In this document: piece after piece, positions 35,143 through 43,428 of the stretch | Numbering within the stretch: position 1 is the stretch's first letter | How the letters are laid out: every line of letters begins with the position of its first letter | From: Burkholderiales bacterium | Lineage (GTDB): Bacteria; Pseudomonadota; Gammaproteobacteria; Burkholderiales; Thiobacteraceae | Length of the DNA: 64,000 nt | Direction: 5' to 3' | NCBI GenBank assembly: GCA_018781585.1 | Contig: JADMJT010000021.1 | Location: 1 to 64,000, forward strand | Notes under the pieces: generated by a model | Seen by the model: the letters and a program-made list of their open reading frames with translations, nothing else | Databases searched by the model: none | What the model was told of the DNA's origin: nothing | Translations under genes and position numbers: made by a program

Positions 35143-35691
35143 CTAGCTCCTCGGTTGCCACAGCACATCCGGCACACCTAATTCCTTGCTGATCGCACGA
35201 CACATCACGAACAGTAAATCGGAGAGGCGGTTGAGATACTTCAGCGCGGCGGGGGAGATGGGTTCTTGTTGATTGAGCGCAACCAAGCGCCGCTCCGCGC
35301 GGCGGCACACCGCGCGCGCCACATGACACAGCGCCGTTGGGCGTGAGCCGCCCGGCAGAATAAACTCCTTTAACGGCAACAGCGCGTCATTCATCGCATC
35401 CAACGCTTGCTCTAGCTGCGCCACCATCGCATCGCTTATTCGTACATAGTTTGGGATCGACAGTTCACCGCCGAGCTCAAATAGTTCGTGCTGGATACGG
35501 ATTAGGGTGATGCGCATGGAATCCGGCAAGGTGCTTTCCGTCAGCAGCAGGCCAAGCTGGCTATTCAGCTCGTCAATGTCGCCAATGGTTTCGATGCGCG
35601 CGCTATTTTTTGTCACGCGTATGCCATCTCCCAAGCCGGTGCTGCCGTCGTCGCCGGTCTTGGTATAAATCTTGGAAAGGCGGTGACCCAT
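35143..35691 (-). CDS. Cob(I)yrinic acid a,c-diamide adenosyltransferase (PduO type)
   Basis: 182 residues from the ATG at 35691 (MGHRLSKIYTKTGDDG); the track's start adds an unsupported extension. It transfers the adenosyl group of ATP to cob(I)alamin. KIYTKTGDDGSTGLGDG is the ATP-binding loop, and ARAVCRRAERRLVAL with LNRLSDLLFVMCR are the standard C-terminal helices. Supports B12 use or salvage in the host. It converges on amt. Confidence 0.95.
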   Translation of the reverse strand: MGHRLSKIYTKTGDDGSTGLGDGIRVTKNSARIETIGDIDELNSQLGLLLTESTLPDSMRITLIRIQHELFELGGELSIPNYVRISDAMVAQLEQALDAMNDALLPLKEFILPGGSRPTALCHVARAVCRRAERRLVALNQQEPISPAALKYLNRLSDLLFVMCRAISKELGVPDVLWQPRS

Positions 35692-35777
35692 GATTTGCTC
35701 GCTTTGAAATAGATGCAGCGAGGATATCATTTTCCCCTCGAGCAAGCTGGCCTGAGCGGCACAGCGTTCACAGCGGC

Positions 35778-36113
35778 TTATTTATCTTTTTCGGCAGGGG
35801 CGGATGGGATGGCGCAGGGCAAGGCGCGTTCATCCGTGCGGCGATCGGCTAGGATGCGCAGTTGGTTGCTGCGGGCGAATTCCATGACATATTCATAAGC
35901 TGAGGGGTTGCTCTGTTCGAGGCAACGCGCCACTACCAGGCACTTCTCGCCATCAATCAAGCAGGGCTGCACGCTGACGGAATAGTGCAAGCGGTGGTTT
36001 GCATCAAAACTCGCCAGCGTGGACGAAATGCGCTCGACCCAGTCGGTCGGGCGGAGTTTTTTCCCGTCTTCCTGTACGCCTGAAATGATGAAATGATCTG
36101 TAGGTAAGGGCAT
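35778..36113 (-). CDS. DUF3579 family protein
   Basis: 111 residues. The pattern FIISGVQEDGKKLRPTDWVERISSTLASFD and YEYVMEFARSNQLRI matches DUF3579, a small family mainly from betaproteobacteria. Function unknown. It sits 86 bases upstream of the adenosyltransferase gene on the same strand; an AAAGGAG ribosome-binding site is present. Confidence 0.88.
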   Translation of the reverse strand: MPLPTDHFIISGVQEDGKKLRPTDWVERISSTLASFDANHRLHYSVSVQPCLIDGEKCLVVARCLEQSNPSAYEYVMEFARSNQLRILADRRTDERALPCAIPSAPAEKDK

Positions 36114-36244
36114 CTGCGGCTCCTTTCAGAAGAAAATTGGTCCGCGTGATGTATTTCGACACCCTAGGCTATTTCTTTAGTTGGCATAAATGAAATCTAT
36201 GGAAATAAAGCTCATTCCTAGGCATAGAGGGAACCTCGGGCTAT

Positions 36245-36754
36245 TTAACGCGCGCTGATTGCGGCCAAGATGCCTTGCATGATGGCGATGGGGGTGGGCG
36301 GGCAGCCGGGTACCGCGACATCTACCGGGATAACATTCGACACGCGGCCGCAGCTTGCATAGCTCTCACCGAAAATGCCGCCGGTGCAGCCGCAGTCGCC
36401 GATGGCGACCACGAATTTGGGTTCGGGCGTCGCATCAAAGGTGCGCTTAAGCGCGACTTCCATATGCTTGGCGACCGGGCCGGTCACCAGCAGCATGTCG
36501 GCGTGGCGCGGGCTGGCGGTGAATTTGATGCCGAGCCCTTCGATGTTGTAGTAAGGATTATTCAGCGCGTGGATTTCCAATTCGCAGCCGTTGCACGAAC
36601 CGGCATCGACATGGCGGATGGAGAGCGCTTGCCCAAACACGTGCAAAATTTCCGCTTGTAGGCCTTGCGCGGCGGTTCTAAGGGCGTCATCGGCGACGGG
36701 ATGCGGCTCGGTCTTGATGCCGGTTTTCAGAATTTGTTTCAGGATTTGGTACAT
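36245..36754 (-). CDS. hyfI: NuoB/HyfI-like Fe-S small subunit of a hydrogenase-4-related membrane complex
   Basis: 169 residues. It is homologous to the small subunit of group 4 [NiFe] hydrogenases and to NuoB of complex I. The ligands for the proximal 4Fe-4S cluster are intact: C54 and C57 (GSCNGCELE), C121 (GDCGCTGG) and C151 (VPGCPPTP). It would sit on the cytoplasmic arm beside the large subunit. It is last in the operon, two bases after the large-subunit gene. With no ferredoxin-like subunit encoded, this may be the only Fe-S centre of the complex. Confidence 0.92.
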   Translation of the reverse strand: MYQILKQILKTGIKTEPHPVADDALRTAAQGLQAEILHVFGQALSIRHVDAGSCNGCELEIHALNNPYYNIEGLGIKFTASPRHADMLLVTGPVAKHMEVALKRTFDATPEPKFVVAIGDCGCTGGIFGESYASCGRVSNVIPVDVAVPGCPPTPIAIMQGILAAISAR

Positions 36755-36756
36755 GG

Positions 36757-38304
36757 CTACAAGTCCTGTCCGGTATAGCTCAAGTTGAACGATTTATTGA
36801 TCAAGGGAAAATCGGGCACGATATTGCCGATCACCGCGTGTTCCAACACGGGCCAGTTTTGCCATGAGGGATCATGCGGATGCATGCGCGCAATGCGATT
36901 GTCGGCGCCAACCTGCAAGCCGATCAACACCTCGCCGCGCCAGCCTTCCACCATACCGATACCGTATGCGCCTGCCGGTGCGGATGGCACGGGTGCGGTA
37001 AGCGGGCCTTCAGTTAGCTTATCCAGGATCAGCCGCGTCAGGCGCAGCGATTCCAACACTTCCTCGACGCGCACGATGGCGCGCGCCGCCACGTCGCCGT
37101 TGCGATGGGTGGCCATGCGCACATCCAATTCGTTGTAGGGCGCGCACGGATATTGCGCACGCAGATCCCAGGCTTGGCCGCTGGCGCGGCCGGGCAGGCC
37201 GGTCAGCCCCAGCTTGGCGGCGCGATCGGGCGAGACGCGTCCGGTGGTCAAGAAGCGGTCTTGCAACCCGGCGTGCTCGTCATAGATGGCGCGCAGCGTG
37301 CCGATTTCCTGCTCCAACTTTTCCGTTTCCGCCAACAAGCGCGCCTTGCCTTGCGGCGGTAGATCGCAGGCCACGCCGCCGGGGATAATGCGATCCATCA
37401 GATAGCGGTGGCCAAACAATGCGCCGTTGGCGCGCAGCACGTCTTCTTTCAAAATCCAGAACTGCGCGAAGCCGAAGGACAGCGCCACATCGTTGCCGAG
37501 ATAGCCCAAGTCGCCCAAGTGATTGTGAATGCGCTCGCGCTCCAGCAACAAGGCGCGCAGTAGCAAAGCACGCGGCGGCGGCGTAACGCCGGTCATGCTC
37601 TCCAGCGCCATGGCATAGGCCCAGGCATAGGCGCAAGTGGCGTCGCCGGAAACCCGGCCGGCGAGCTTGGCGCCCTGCAAGGCATCCATGGTCTCGGCCA
37701 GTTTTTCGATGCCTTTGTGCTTGTAGCCGAGGCGTTCTTCCAAACGCAGCACGCGTTCGCCCACGATCGAAAAACGGAAGTGGCCGGGTTCGATGGTGCC
37801 CGCATGCACCGGCCCCACGGGGATTTCATGCACGCCGTCGCCGAGCACGGGGATGAAGGGATAGGCGTCGAGCCCAGTGGCCATCTTCTGCGTAAAGTCG
37901 AATTCTTTGCGAAGGGGAAACTGCCCCTCAGGCCAGCAACCATGCCGTATCCATTTACGCTGATCCACCGCATCTTTTGCGCATAGTCCGAGCATGTCGT
38001 AAGCGGCGCGCTGCATGCGCTCGGCCGGCGGAAAGATCGCGCTGATATCCGGATAGGCGGGCTGATTCGCGTCGAGCGCAAGGCTCAGCATCAACAAGCC
38101 TGGATGCGTGGCGAGCGCGACGTGTAGCGCAAAACCCTGTCCGTTTGCACGTTCGTCACTGCCCCACAGGGCGAGCAAGCGTCCGCCGCTCTCGCGCACT
38201 TGTGCGCACACGGGCTGTAAACGGTCGGCGCCGATTTGCGCGCGCCAGGCGGGGATCGCACCGGCTAGTGCATGAAATTCAATGTTTAAGTCTTCAAGTT
38301 GCAT
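36757..38304 (-). CDS. hyfG: NuoCD/HyfG-like large subunit lacking the Ni-Fe ligands
   Basis: 515 residues: a NuoC-like part (1-130) fused to a NuoD/hydrogenase-like part. Group 4 hydrogenases bind Ni-Fe through an N-terminal RxCGxC and a C-terminal DPCxxC. Here the first site reads RVSGDA (217-222), and the C-terminus ends in PLINKSFNLSYTGQDL with no cysteine. The GPVHAGTIEPGHF block (164-176) is kept. It therefore cannot be a [NiFe] hydrogenase and resembles the energy-converting hydrogenase related (Ehr) complexes. A quinone or other substrate site is possible. It lies 9 bases downstream of hyfF. Confidence 0.92.
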   Translation of the reverse strand: MQLEDLNIEFHALAGAIPAWRAQIGADRLQPVCAQVRESGGRLLALWGSDERANGQGFALHVALATHPGLLMLSLALDANQPAYPDISAIFPPAERMQRAAYDMLGLCAKDAVDQRKWIRHGCWPEGQFPLRKEFDFTQKMATGLDAYPFIPVLGDGVHEIPVGPVHAGTIEPGHFRFSIVGERVLRLEERLGYKHKGIEKLAETMDALQGAKLAGRVSGDATCAYAWAYAMALESMTGVTPPPRALLLRALLLERERIHNHLGDLGYLGNDVALSFGFAQFWILKEDVLRANGALFGHRYLMDRIIPGGVACDLPPQGKARLLAETEKLEQEIGTLRAIYDEHAGLQDRFLTTGRVSPDRAAKLGLTGLPGRASGQAWDLRAQYPCAPYNELDVRMATHRNGDVAARAIVRVEEVLESLRLTRLILDKLTEGPLTAPVPSAPAGAYGIGMVEGWRGEVLIGLQVGADNRIARMHPHDPSWQNWPVLEHAVIGNIVPDFPLINKSFNLSYTGQDL

Positions 38305-38313
38305 GATTCAGAC

Positions 38314-39765
38314 TCATTTCCCAAGCAGCGCCGCAGCTTGCTGATACCAGCCGGCAAGATACGGTGGAATGAACAGCCCGAGCAACAACACCAGGGCTAG
38401 GTGCACAAACACCGGCACCAGCGCGGGCGGGTGCGGCAGACGCGGCAAATCAGTTTCGCCGAACACCATCGGCTGCACTTTGGCGAAAATCGACGCGAAG
38501 GCCACGCCCAGCGCCAATAATAAAATCGGTGTCGCCCACGGATGGCTATGCATGGCGGTGGTCAGAATCAAAAATTCGCTGGCGAAGACGCCGAACGGTG
38601 GCATGCCGAGAATTGCCAGCGTGCCCAGCATCAGGCCCCAACCGATGGTGGGGCTTTGTTTGATCAAGCCGCGAATATTTTCCATGAGCTGCGTGCCGGT
38701 GGTTTGCGTGGCATGACCGACGGCGAAGAAGATCGCGGATTTAGTCAGCGAGTGCACCGTCATGTGTAACAGGCCGGCGAAAGTAGCCACCGCGCCGCCC
38801 ATGCCGAAGGCGAACGTGACCAAGCCCATGTGTTCAATCGAGGAGTAAGCGAACATGCGCTTCACGTCTTTTTGCCGTGACAGGAAAAAAGCCGCCACGA
38901 CGACCGACAGCAGGCCGAAGCCCATCATCAAATTGCCCGCGAAATTTGTACCGAGTGCGCCATCGGCCAACACCTTGCTACGCACCACGGCGTATAGCGC
39001 CACGTTCAACAACAGACCGGAGAGTACCGCCGAAACCGGCGTCGGGCCTTCGGCATGGGCGTCCGGCAGCCAGTTGTGCAGTGGCGCTAAGCCGACCTTG
39101 GTGCCATAGCCCACCAATAGAAACACGAAGGCGAGTGACAGCACGGTTGGTTCGAGTTGGGTTTTTACCGCGTTTAAATGCGTCCACAACAGCGAGTCGC
39201 CCCCCGGCCCCAGTACACGCTCCGCTGCGAAGTAAAGCAGGATGGTGCCGAACAGCGCCTGTGCGATGCCCACACCGCACAGAATAAAATATTTCCATGC
39301 CGCTTCGAGACTAGCCGGGGTGCGATACAAGCTCACCAGCAGTACCGTGGTCAGTGTCGCCGCTTCCATCGCCACCCACATGATGCCCATATTGTTGGTG
39401 GTGAGCGCGAGCAGCATGGTGAAGGTAAATAGCTGATACATGCTGTGATACAGCCGCAGCATATTGATGGTGAGCCTGCCGTGATGTTGCTCGATGCGCA
39501 TATAAGGGCGCGAGAAGAGCGAAGTGGTAAAGGCCACGAAGGCAGTCAGCGCCACCAGAAACACATTGAAGGAATCGATAAAAAATTGCTCATCGAAAGC
39601 CGTGATCGGGCCATCATTGATAATGCGCGTGGTCAATACCGCCGCAGCGATAAAGGTGGCGAAGCTGAACACCGCATTCACCTCGGGCGCGAAGCGACGG
39701 CAGCCCACTGTCGCGAGAAAAATTCCGCCAAACAAGGGCATGCCTAAGAGCCAGAGAATTTCCAC
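38314..39765 (-). CDS. hyfF: HyfF-like proton-translocating antiporter-type subunit
   Basis: 483 residues from GTG 39765, which has AAGGA upstream and sits two bases after the hyfE stop; the track's long start reads through hyfE in another frame. About 13-14 membrane helices of the NuoN/MrpD type. GTKVGLAPLHNWLPDAHAEGPTPVSAVLSG carries the conserved Lys and the helix break, and MFAYSSIEHMGLVTFAFG and SLTKSAIFFAVGH are typical. It would form a proton or Na+ channel in the membrane arm. Confidence 0.94.
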   Translation of the reverse strand: MEILWLLGMPLFGGIFLATVGCRRFAPEVNAVFSFATFIAAAVLTTRIINDGPITAFDEQFFIDSFNVFLVALTAFVAFTTSLFSRPYMRIEQHHGRLTINMLRLYHSMYQLFTFTMLLALTTNNMGIMWVAMEAATLTTVLLVSLYRTPASLEAAWKYFILCGVGIAQALFGTILLYFAAERVLGPGGDSLLWTHLNAVKTQLEPTVLSLAFVFLLVGYGTKVGLAPLHNWLPDAHAEGPTPVSAVLSGLLLNVALYAVVRSKVLADGALGTNFAGNLMMGFGLLSVVVAAFFLSRQKDVKRMFAYSSIEHMGLVTFAFGMGGAVATFAGLLHMTVHSLTKSAIFFAVGHATQTTGTQLMENIRGLIKQSPTIGWGLMLGTLAILGMPPFGVFASEFLILTTAMHSHPWATPILLLALGVAFASIFAKVQPMVFGETDLPRLPHPPALVPVFVHLALVLLLGLFIPPYLAGWYQQAAALLGK

Positions 39766-39766
39766 T

Positions 39767-40429
39767 TCATTCGTCCTTGAGTTTTTCCATATGACGCAGA
39801 TCGAGACTGTCGAACGTTTCGCGAATCTGGAAGAAGAAGATGCCGAGAATGAACATCCCCACCAGCACATCCAGCGCAATGCCGAGTTCCACCACCAGCG
39901 GCATGCCGTAGGTGGCGCTGGTCGCGGCGAAGAACAAACCATTTTCCATGGCCAGGAAGCCGATCACTTGCGGGATGGCTTTGCGCCGCGTCAACATCAT
40001 TAAGAACGACAGCAGCACGATGGCGATGGCGATGCCCAGGGTGCTGCGCGTGATGGTGCCGGCAAGCTGCGTAATCGGCAGCGCCAGGTTGAAGGCGAAA
40101 ATCACCAGCATGATGCCGACCAGCATGGTGGTCGGAATGTTGATCAGCGTCTCCACATCCCATTTCACGTTCAGCTTGCGGATCAGGCGATGCAGAATCC
40201 ACGGCAGGATGATGACTTTCAACACCAAGGTCAGCGCGGCCGAGTAATACAAATGCTGCTGCTGCGTGCTCATGGCGACGACCAGGGTGCTGATGGTGAG
40301 CACCACGCCCTGCCACGCAAACAAGTTGATCAAGGACAACACCCGCCGCTGCGACAGCATGGCGAATGCGATCAACAGCAAGAGTGCTGCCAGCAGATTA
40401 ATCAATTGTCCGCTCAGGGAAACCGACAT
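39767..40429 (-). CDS. hyfE: HyfE-like membrane subunit
   Basis: 220 residues from the ATG at 40429 (MSVSLSGQLINLLAALL); the track adds 46 residues that overlap hyfC. About seven membrane helices. HyfE unites NuoK-like and NuoJ-like features; MENGLFFAATSATYGMPLVVELGIALDVLVGMFILGIFFFQI contains two buried glutamates/aspartates as in NuoK. It joins the antiporter-like and NuoH-like subunits. Spacing to neighbours is one base on each side. Confidence 0.92.
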   Translation of the reverse strand: MSVSLSGQLINLLAALLLLIAFAMLSQRRVLSLINLFAWQGVVLTISTLVVAMSTQQQHLYYSAALTLVLKVIILPWILHRLIRKLNVKWDVETLINIPTTMLVGIMLVIFAFNLALPITQLAGTITRSTLGIAIAIVLLSFLMMLTRRKAIPQVIGFLAMENGLFFAATSATYGMPLVVELGIALDVLVGMFILGIFFFQIRETFDSLDLRHMEKLKDE

Positions 40430-40430
40430 C

Positions 40431-41384
40431 TCAGGCCCCCAACAGGAAGTGGATGAGCATGCCCAACACCGCAAGCAGGAACGCGGTGCCCAAGAATTCC
40501 GGCGCACGGAAGATACGCATTTTGGCCGAAATCGTTTCCAGCAGGGCGAGACCGGCGCCCGCCGCAACTAATTTCACACCGAGCGCGATCAGGGCCAGCG
40601 GCAACGCGGCCCAATTGCCTGCCTCGGCAATACCATAGGGAACAAACAGCGCGAAACCAATCGTGGTATAGGCGAGTAATTTGATGCTGCTCGCCCATTC
40701 GATCAGCGCCAGATGGCGCGCGGAATATTCGAGGATCATCGCCTCGTGAATCATGGTGAGTTCGAGATGGGTGGTCGGATTGTCCACTGGGATGCGTGCG
40801 TTTTCCGCCAGCAGAATCATCACGAAGGCGATCGCGGCGAACGCCATGCTGGGATAGAGCGTGAATTGTGTATGTGCTAAAGCTTCGACGATGGTTGGCA
40901 GCTGGGTGGAGTGACTAATCAGCGAAGCGGTGAAAAACACCATCAACAGCGCGGGCTCGGCCAGAAACGCGACCAACATTTCGCGCCGTGCGCCCAGGGT
41001 GCCGAACGAAGTACCGATGTCCATTGCCGCGAGCGCAATGAACACGCGCGCCAGGGCGAAAATGCCGACCAGCGCGATCACGTCGGCCGCAGGTGAAAAA
41101 GGCAGATCGGTCGCCAGTACCGGCACCACGCCCGCCGCCAGCCACATGCAAGAAAACAGAATATACGGCGTCACCCGGAACAAGGGCGAGGCGTTGTGTG
41201 CGATCACCGCATCCTTGTGGAACAGCTTGCGCAGCGTGCGATAGGGTTGCAGCACGCCTGCACCGCTGCGGTTTTGCAGCCAGGCGCGGCACTGATTGAC
41301 CCAGCCGAGCAGGAGCGGCGCGATCGCCACCACCAGCAGCGATTGAAATAATTGAAACAGAATGCCGGAAAGTTGCGCGCTCAT
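40431..41384 (-). CDS. hyfC: HyfC/NuoH-like membrane subunit
   Basis: 317 residues from the ATG overlapping the hyfB stop (ATGA). About eight membrane helices. RTLRKLFHKDAVIAHNASPLFRVTPYI and LAENARIPVDNPTTHLELTMIHEAMILEYS are the NuoH/HycD signatures; the glutamate-rich cytoplasmic loop connects the redox arm to the ion path. It is the docking subunit for the large and small subunits. Confidence 0.95.
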   Translation of the reverse strand: MSAQLSGILFQLFQSLLVVAIAPLLLGWVNQCRAWLQNRSGAGVLQPYRTLRKLFHKDAVIAHNASPLFRVTPYILFSCMWLAAGVVPVLATDLPFSPAADVIALVGIFALARVFIALAAMDIGTSFGTLGARREMLVAFLAEPALLMVFFTASLISHSTQLPTIVEALAHTQFTLYPSMAFAAIAFVMILLAENARIPVDNPTTHLELTMIHEAMILEYSARHLALIEWASSIKLLAYTTIGFALFVPYGIAEAGNWAALPLALIALGVKLVAAGAGLALLETISAKMRIFRAPEFLGTAFLLAVLGMLIHFLLGA

Positions 41385-43408
41385 GACCATCTCACCAATA
41401 CCAACATTAAGAGCAGCGTGACGAAGCTGTACATGAGGTACAAATGAATTCGCCCATGCTGCAAGATGCTGATCCAAGCAGAAAGTTTGTCCGCCGCTTT
41501 TGCGATCGGCAGATAGAGCCCGTACCACAGCTTATCCTCGCTACGACCGTGGTAGCGCGGTTCGCGGTCGAAGGGGCTGGGCACTTCGCGTTCGATTAAA
41601 AAGAACGGTTCGAAGATTTGCCGGATCGGTTGACCGAAGCCTTCTGCCGAGTCCTGCATGCGCGGTGTTTGTTCCGGAAAGCCACAGTCCCAGGCCGGGC
41701 CGCGGCGCAGGCGGCCATGATAAAAGCGGCGCACCGCGAGGAACGTGATCAGCAGCACCACCAGAATGGCCAGCAGGAAGAACAGTGGGCTGTAGCTCGC
41801 GCGTTCCGGCGCGATCGGGGTCAGGAATAGCCAGCCTGTTTTGGCCGCGCTCATGCCGAGCGTGTCGCCGATCAGCGCCTGTGTCACGTGATCCAATTGC
41901 AGGATGACTTGCACTGGGAACAAGCCCAGCAAAATACAGCCGAGCGCGAGCCAGGCGAGCCCCAGGCGCTCCCACCAACCGGCGTCATGCGCTTCATTGA
42001 GCTTTTCATCGCGCGGTTGGCCCAGGAACACGATGCCGTAGAACTTCACCATCACGTACGCAGCCAAGGCGGCGGCGAGCGCGATGGCCGCGGTCGCCAC
42101 CGGGATCAGCATATTTAGATAAGGCTGCGGCAAATCGGGCGTGAGCAAGAAGGCTTGCAGCAACAGCCATTCCGAGACGAAACCATTGAGCGGCGGCAGG
42201 CCGGCAATCGCCAGGGTGCCCACCAATACTAAGGCCGCGACCCATGGCATGCGTCGAATCAATCCACCGAGACGGCCCAAATTGCGCTCGCCCGTGGCAT
42301 GCAGCACCGAGCCTGTGCCTAGAAATAATAAACTTTTGAAGAAGGCGTGATTGAGGGCGTGATATAGCGTGGCGGTCAAGGCCAAAGCAGCGAGTGATTC
42401 TTTACCATTGGCGTGGAACAGGATGGCAAGCCCGATACCCACCAGCAGAATACCGATGTTCTCGATCGAAGAATAAGCCAACAGACGCTTCATGTCGGTC
42501 TGCACCGCGGCGAACATCACGCCGAACAATGCGGTGATCAGCCCCAGCGTGAGTGCGAGCACGCCCCACCACCAAATTTCCCCGCCCAGAAAATCGAACG
42601 TGATGCGCAGCAAACCATAGATCGCGGTCTTCAACATAATGCCGCTCATCATCGCCGACACCGGGGAGGGCGCAGCTGGGTGCGCCTCCGGTAGCCATAC
42701 ATGCACCGGCAGCAGACCGGCCTTGGCGCCGAAACCAAATAGCGCGAGTGAAAACGTGATCGAAGCCCAGAACGGTGTCAGATGCGCGGTACGCATGGCG
42801 TCGAAGGTGTACGCCGCAATGCCGTGGCCGCCTTGCATGACACCGAAGGCCAACAAGATGCTGATGGCGCCCACATGCGCAATCAGCAGATAAAGATAAC
42901 CTGCTTTGCGAATTTCCGGCACTTTGTGATCGGTCGTGACCAGGAAATAGGATGAGAGCGCCATCGACTCCCACGCCACCATAAACAAATAGGCGTCATT
43001 GGCCAGCAATACCAGCGCCATACTCGCCAGAAAGAAATGATATTGCAACGCTAACAAGGCCAGCGCGCGGGCTTCCATGTGCCGGAAATAACCCGCGCTG
43101 TATAGGGAAATAGCGAAACCGGCAGCGCCCAGCAGCATCAAGAAAAATGCCGACAACGCATCCAGTCGCAAGTGGAACGGCAAATCGGGCAGGCCGAGCG
43201 GGAGCACCGCGACATTCGGTGTTTGGCCAAGCGCGACCAAGCCGGTACCCGCCAACACCAGCGCGCCCAGCGCGCCCGCCGGGAAAATGAGCTGCGTGAT
43301 GTGCTTGGGGGAGCCGATCAGCAGCAGGGAGAACATGCCCAGCACCAGCCAGTACACGACGACTCCACCCGCGATATCGATAGGAAGCAAGGTCAACAGG
43401 GTTTCCAC
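41381..43408 (-). CDS. hyfB: HyfB/NuoL-like antiporter-type membrane subunit
   Basis: 675 residues with about 14-16 membrane helices. FGFGAKAGLLPVHVWLPEAHPAAPSPVSAMMSGIMLKTAIY and LLAYSSIENIGILLVG are the proton-channel landmarks, and LNHAFFKSLLFLGTGSVLHATG is typical of NuoL/HyfB. A longer C-terminal part includes RRGPAWDCGFPEQTPRMQ, a HyfB feature. It begins 20 bases after the SulP gene, which suggests a shared transcript. Confidence 0.95.
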   Translation of the reverse strand: METLLTLLPIDIAGGVVVYWLVLGMFSLLLIGSPKHITQLIFPAGALGALVLAGTGLVALGQTPNVAVLPLGLPDLPFHLRLDALSAFFLMLLGAAGFAISLYSAGYFRHMEARALALLALQYHFFLASMALVLLANDAYLFMVAWESMALSSYFLVTTDHKVPEIRKAGYLYLLIAHVGAISILLAFGVMQGGHGIAAYTFDAMRTAHLTPFWASITFSLALFGFGAKAGLLPVHVWLPEAHPAAPSPVSAMMSGIMLKTAIYGLLRITFDFLGGEIWWWGVLALTLGLITALFGVMFAAVQTDMKRLLAYSSIENIGILLVGIGLAILFHANGKESLAALALTATLYHALNHAFFKSLLFLGTGSVLHATGERNLGRLGGLIRRMPWVAALVLVGTLAIAGLPPLNGFVSEWLLLQAFLLTPDLPQPYLNMLIPVATAAIALAAALAAYVMVKFYGIVFLGQPRDEKLNEAHDAGWWERLGLAWLALGCILLGLFPVQVILQLDHVTQALIGDTLGMSAAKTGWLFLTPIAPERASYSPLFFLLAILVVLLITFLAVRRFYHGRLRRGPAWDCGFPEQTPRMQDSAEGFGQPIRQIFEPFFLIEREVPSPFDREPRYHGRSEDKLWYGLYLPIAKAADKLSAWISILQHGRIHLYLMYSFVTLLLMLVLVRWS

Positions 43409-43428
43409 GGTTTGGTTTTTTTATATTT

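Noticed and set aside
36245-43408. Functional hydrogenase-4 / formate hydrogenlyase
   Set aside because: Large subunit lacks both cysteine pairs for Ni-Fe, and no formate dehydrogenase, HyfA/HyfH or hyp genes are present in the window.
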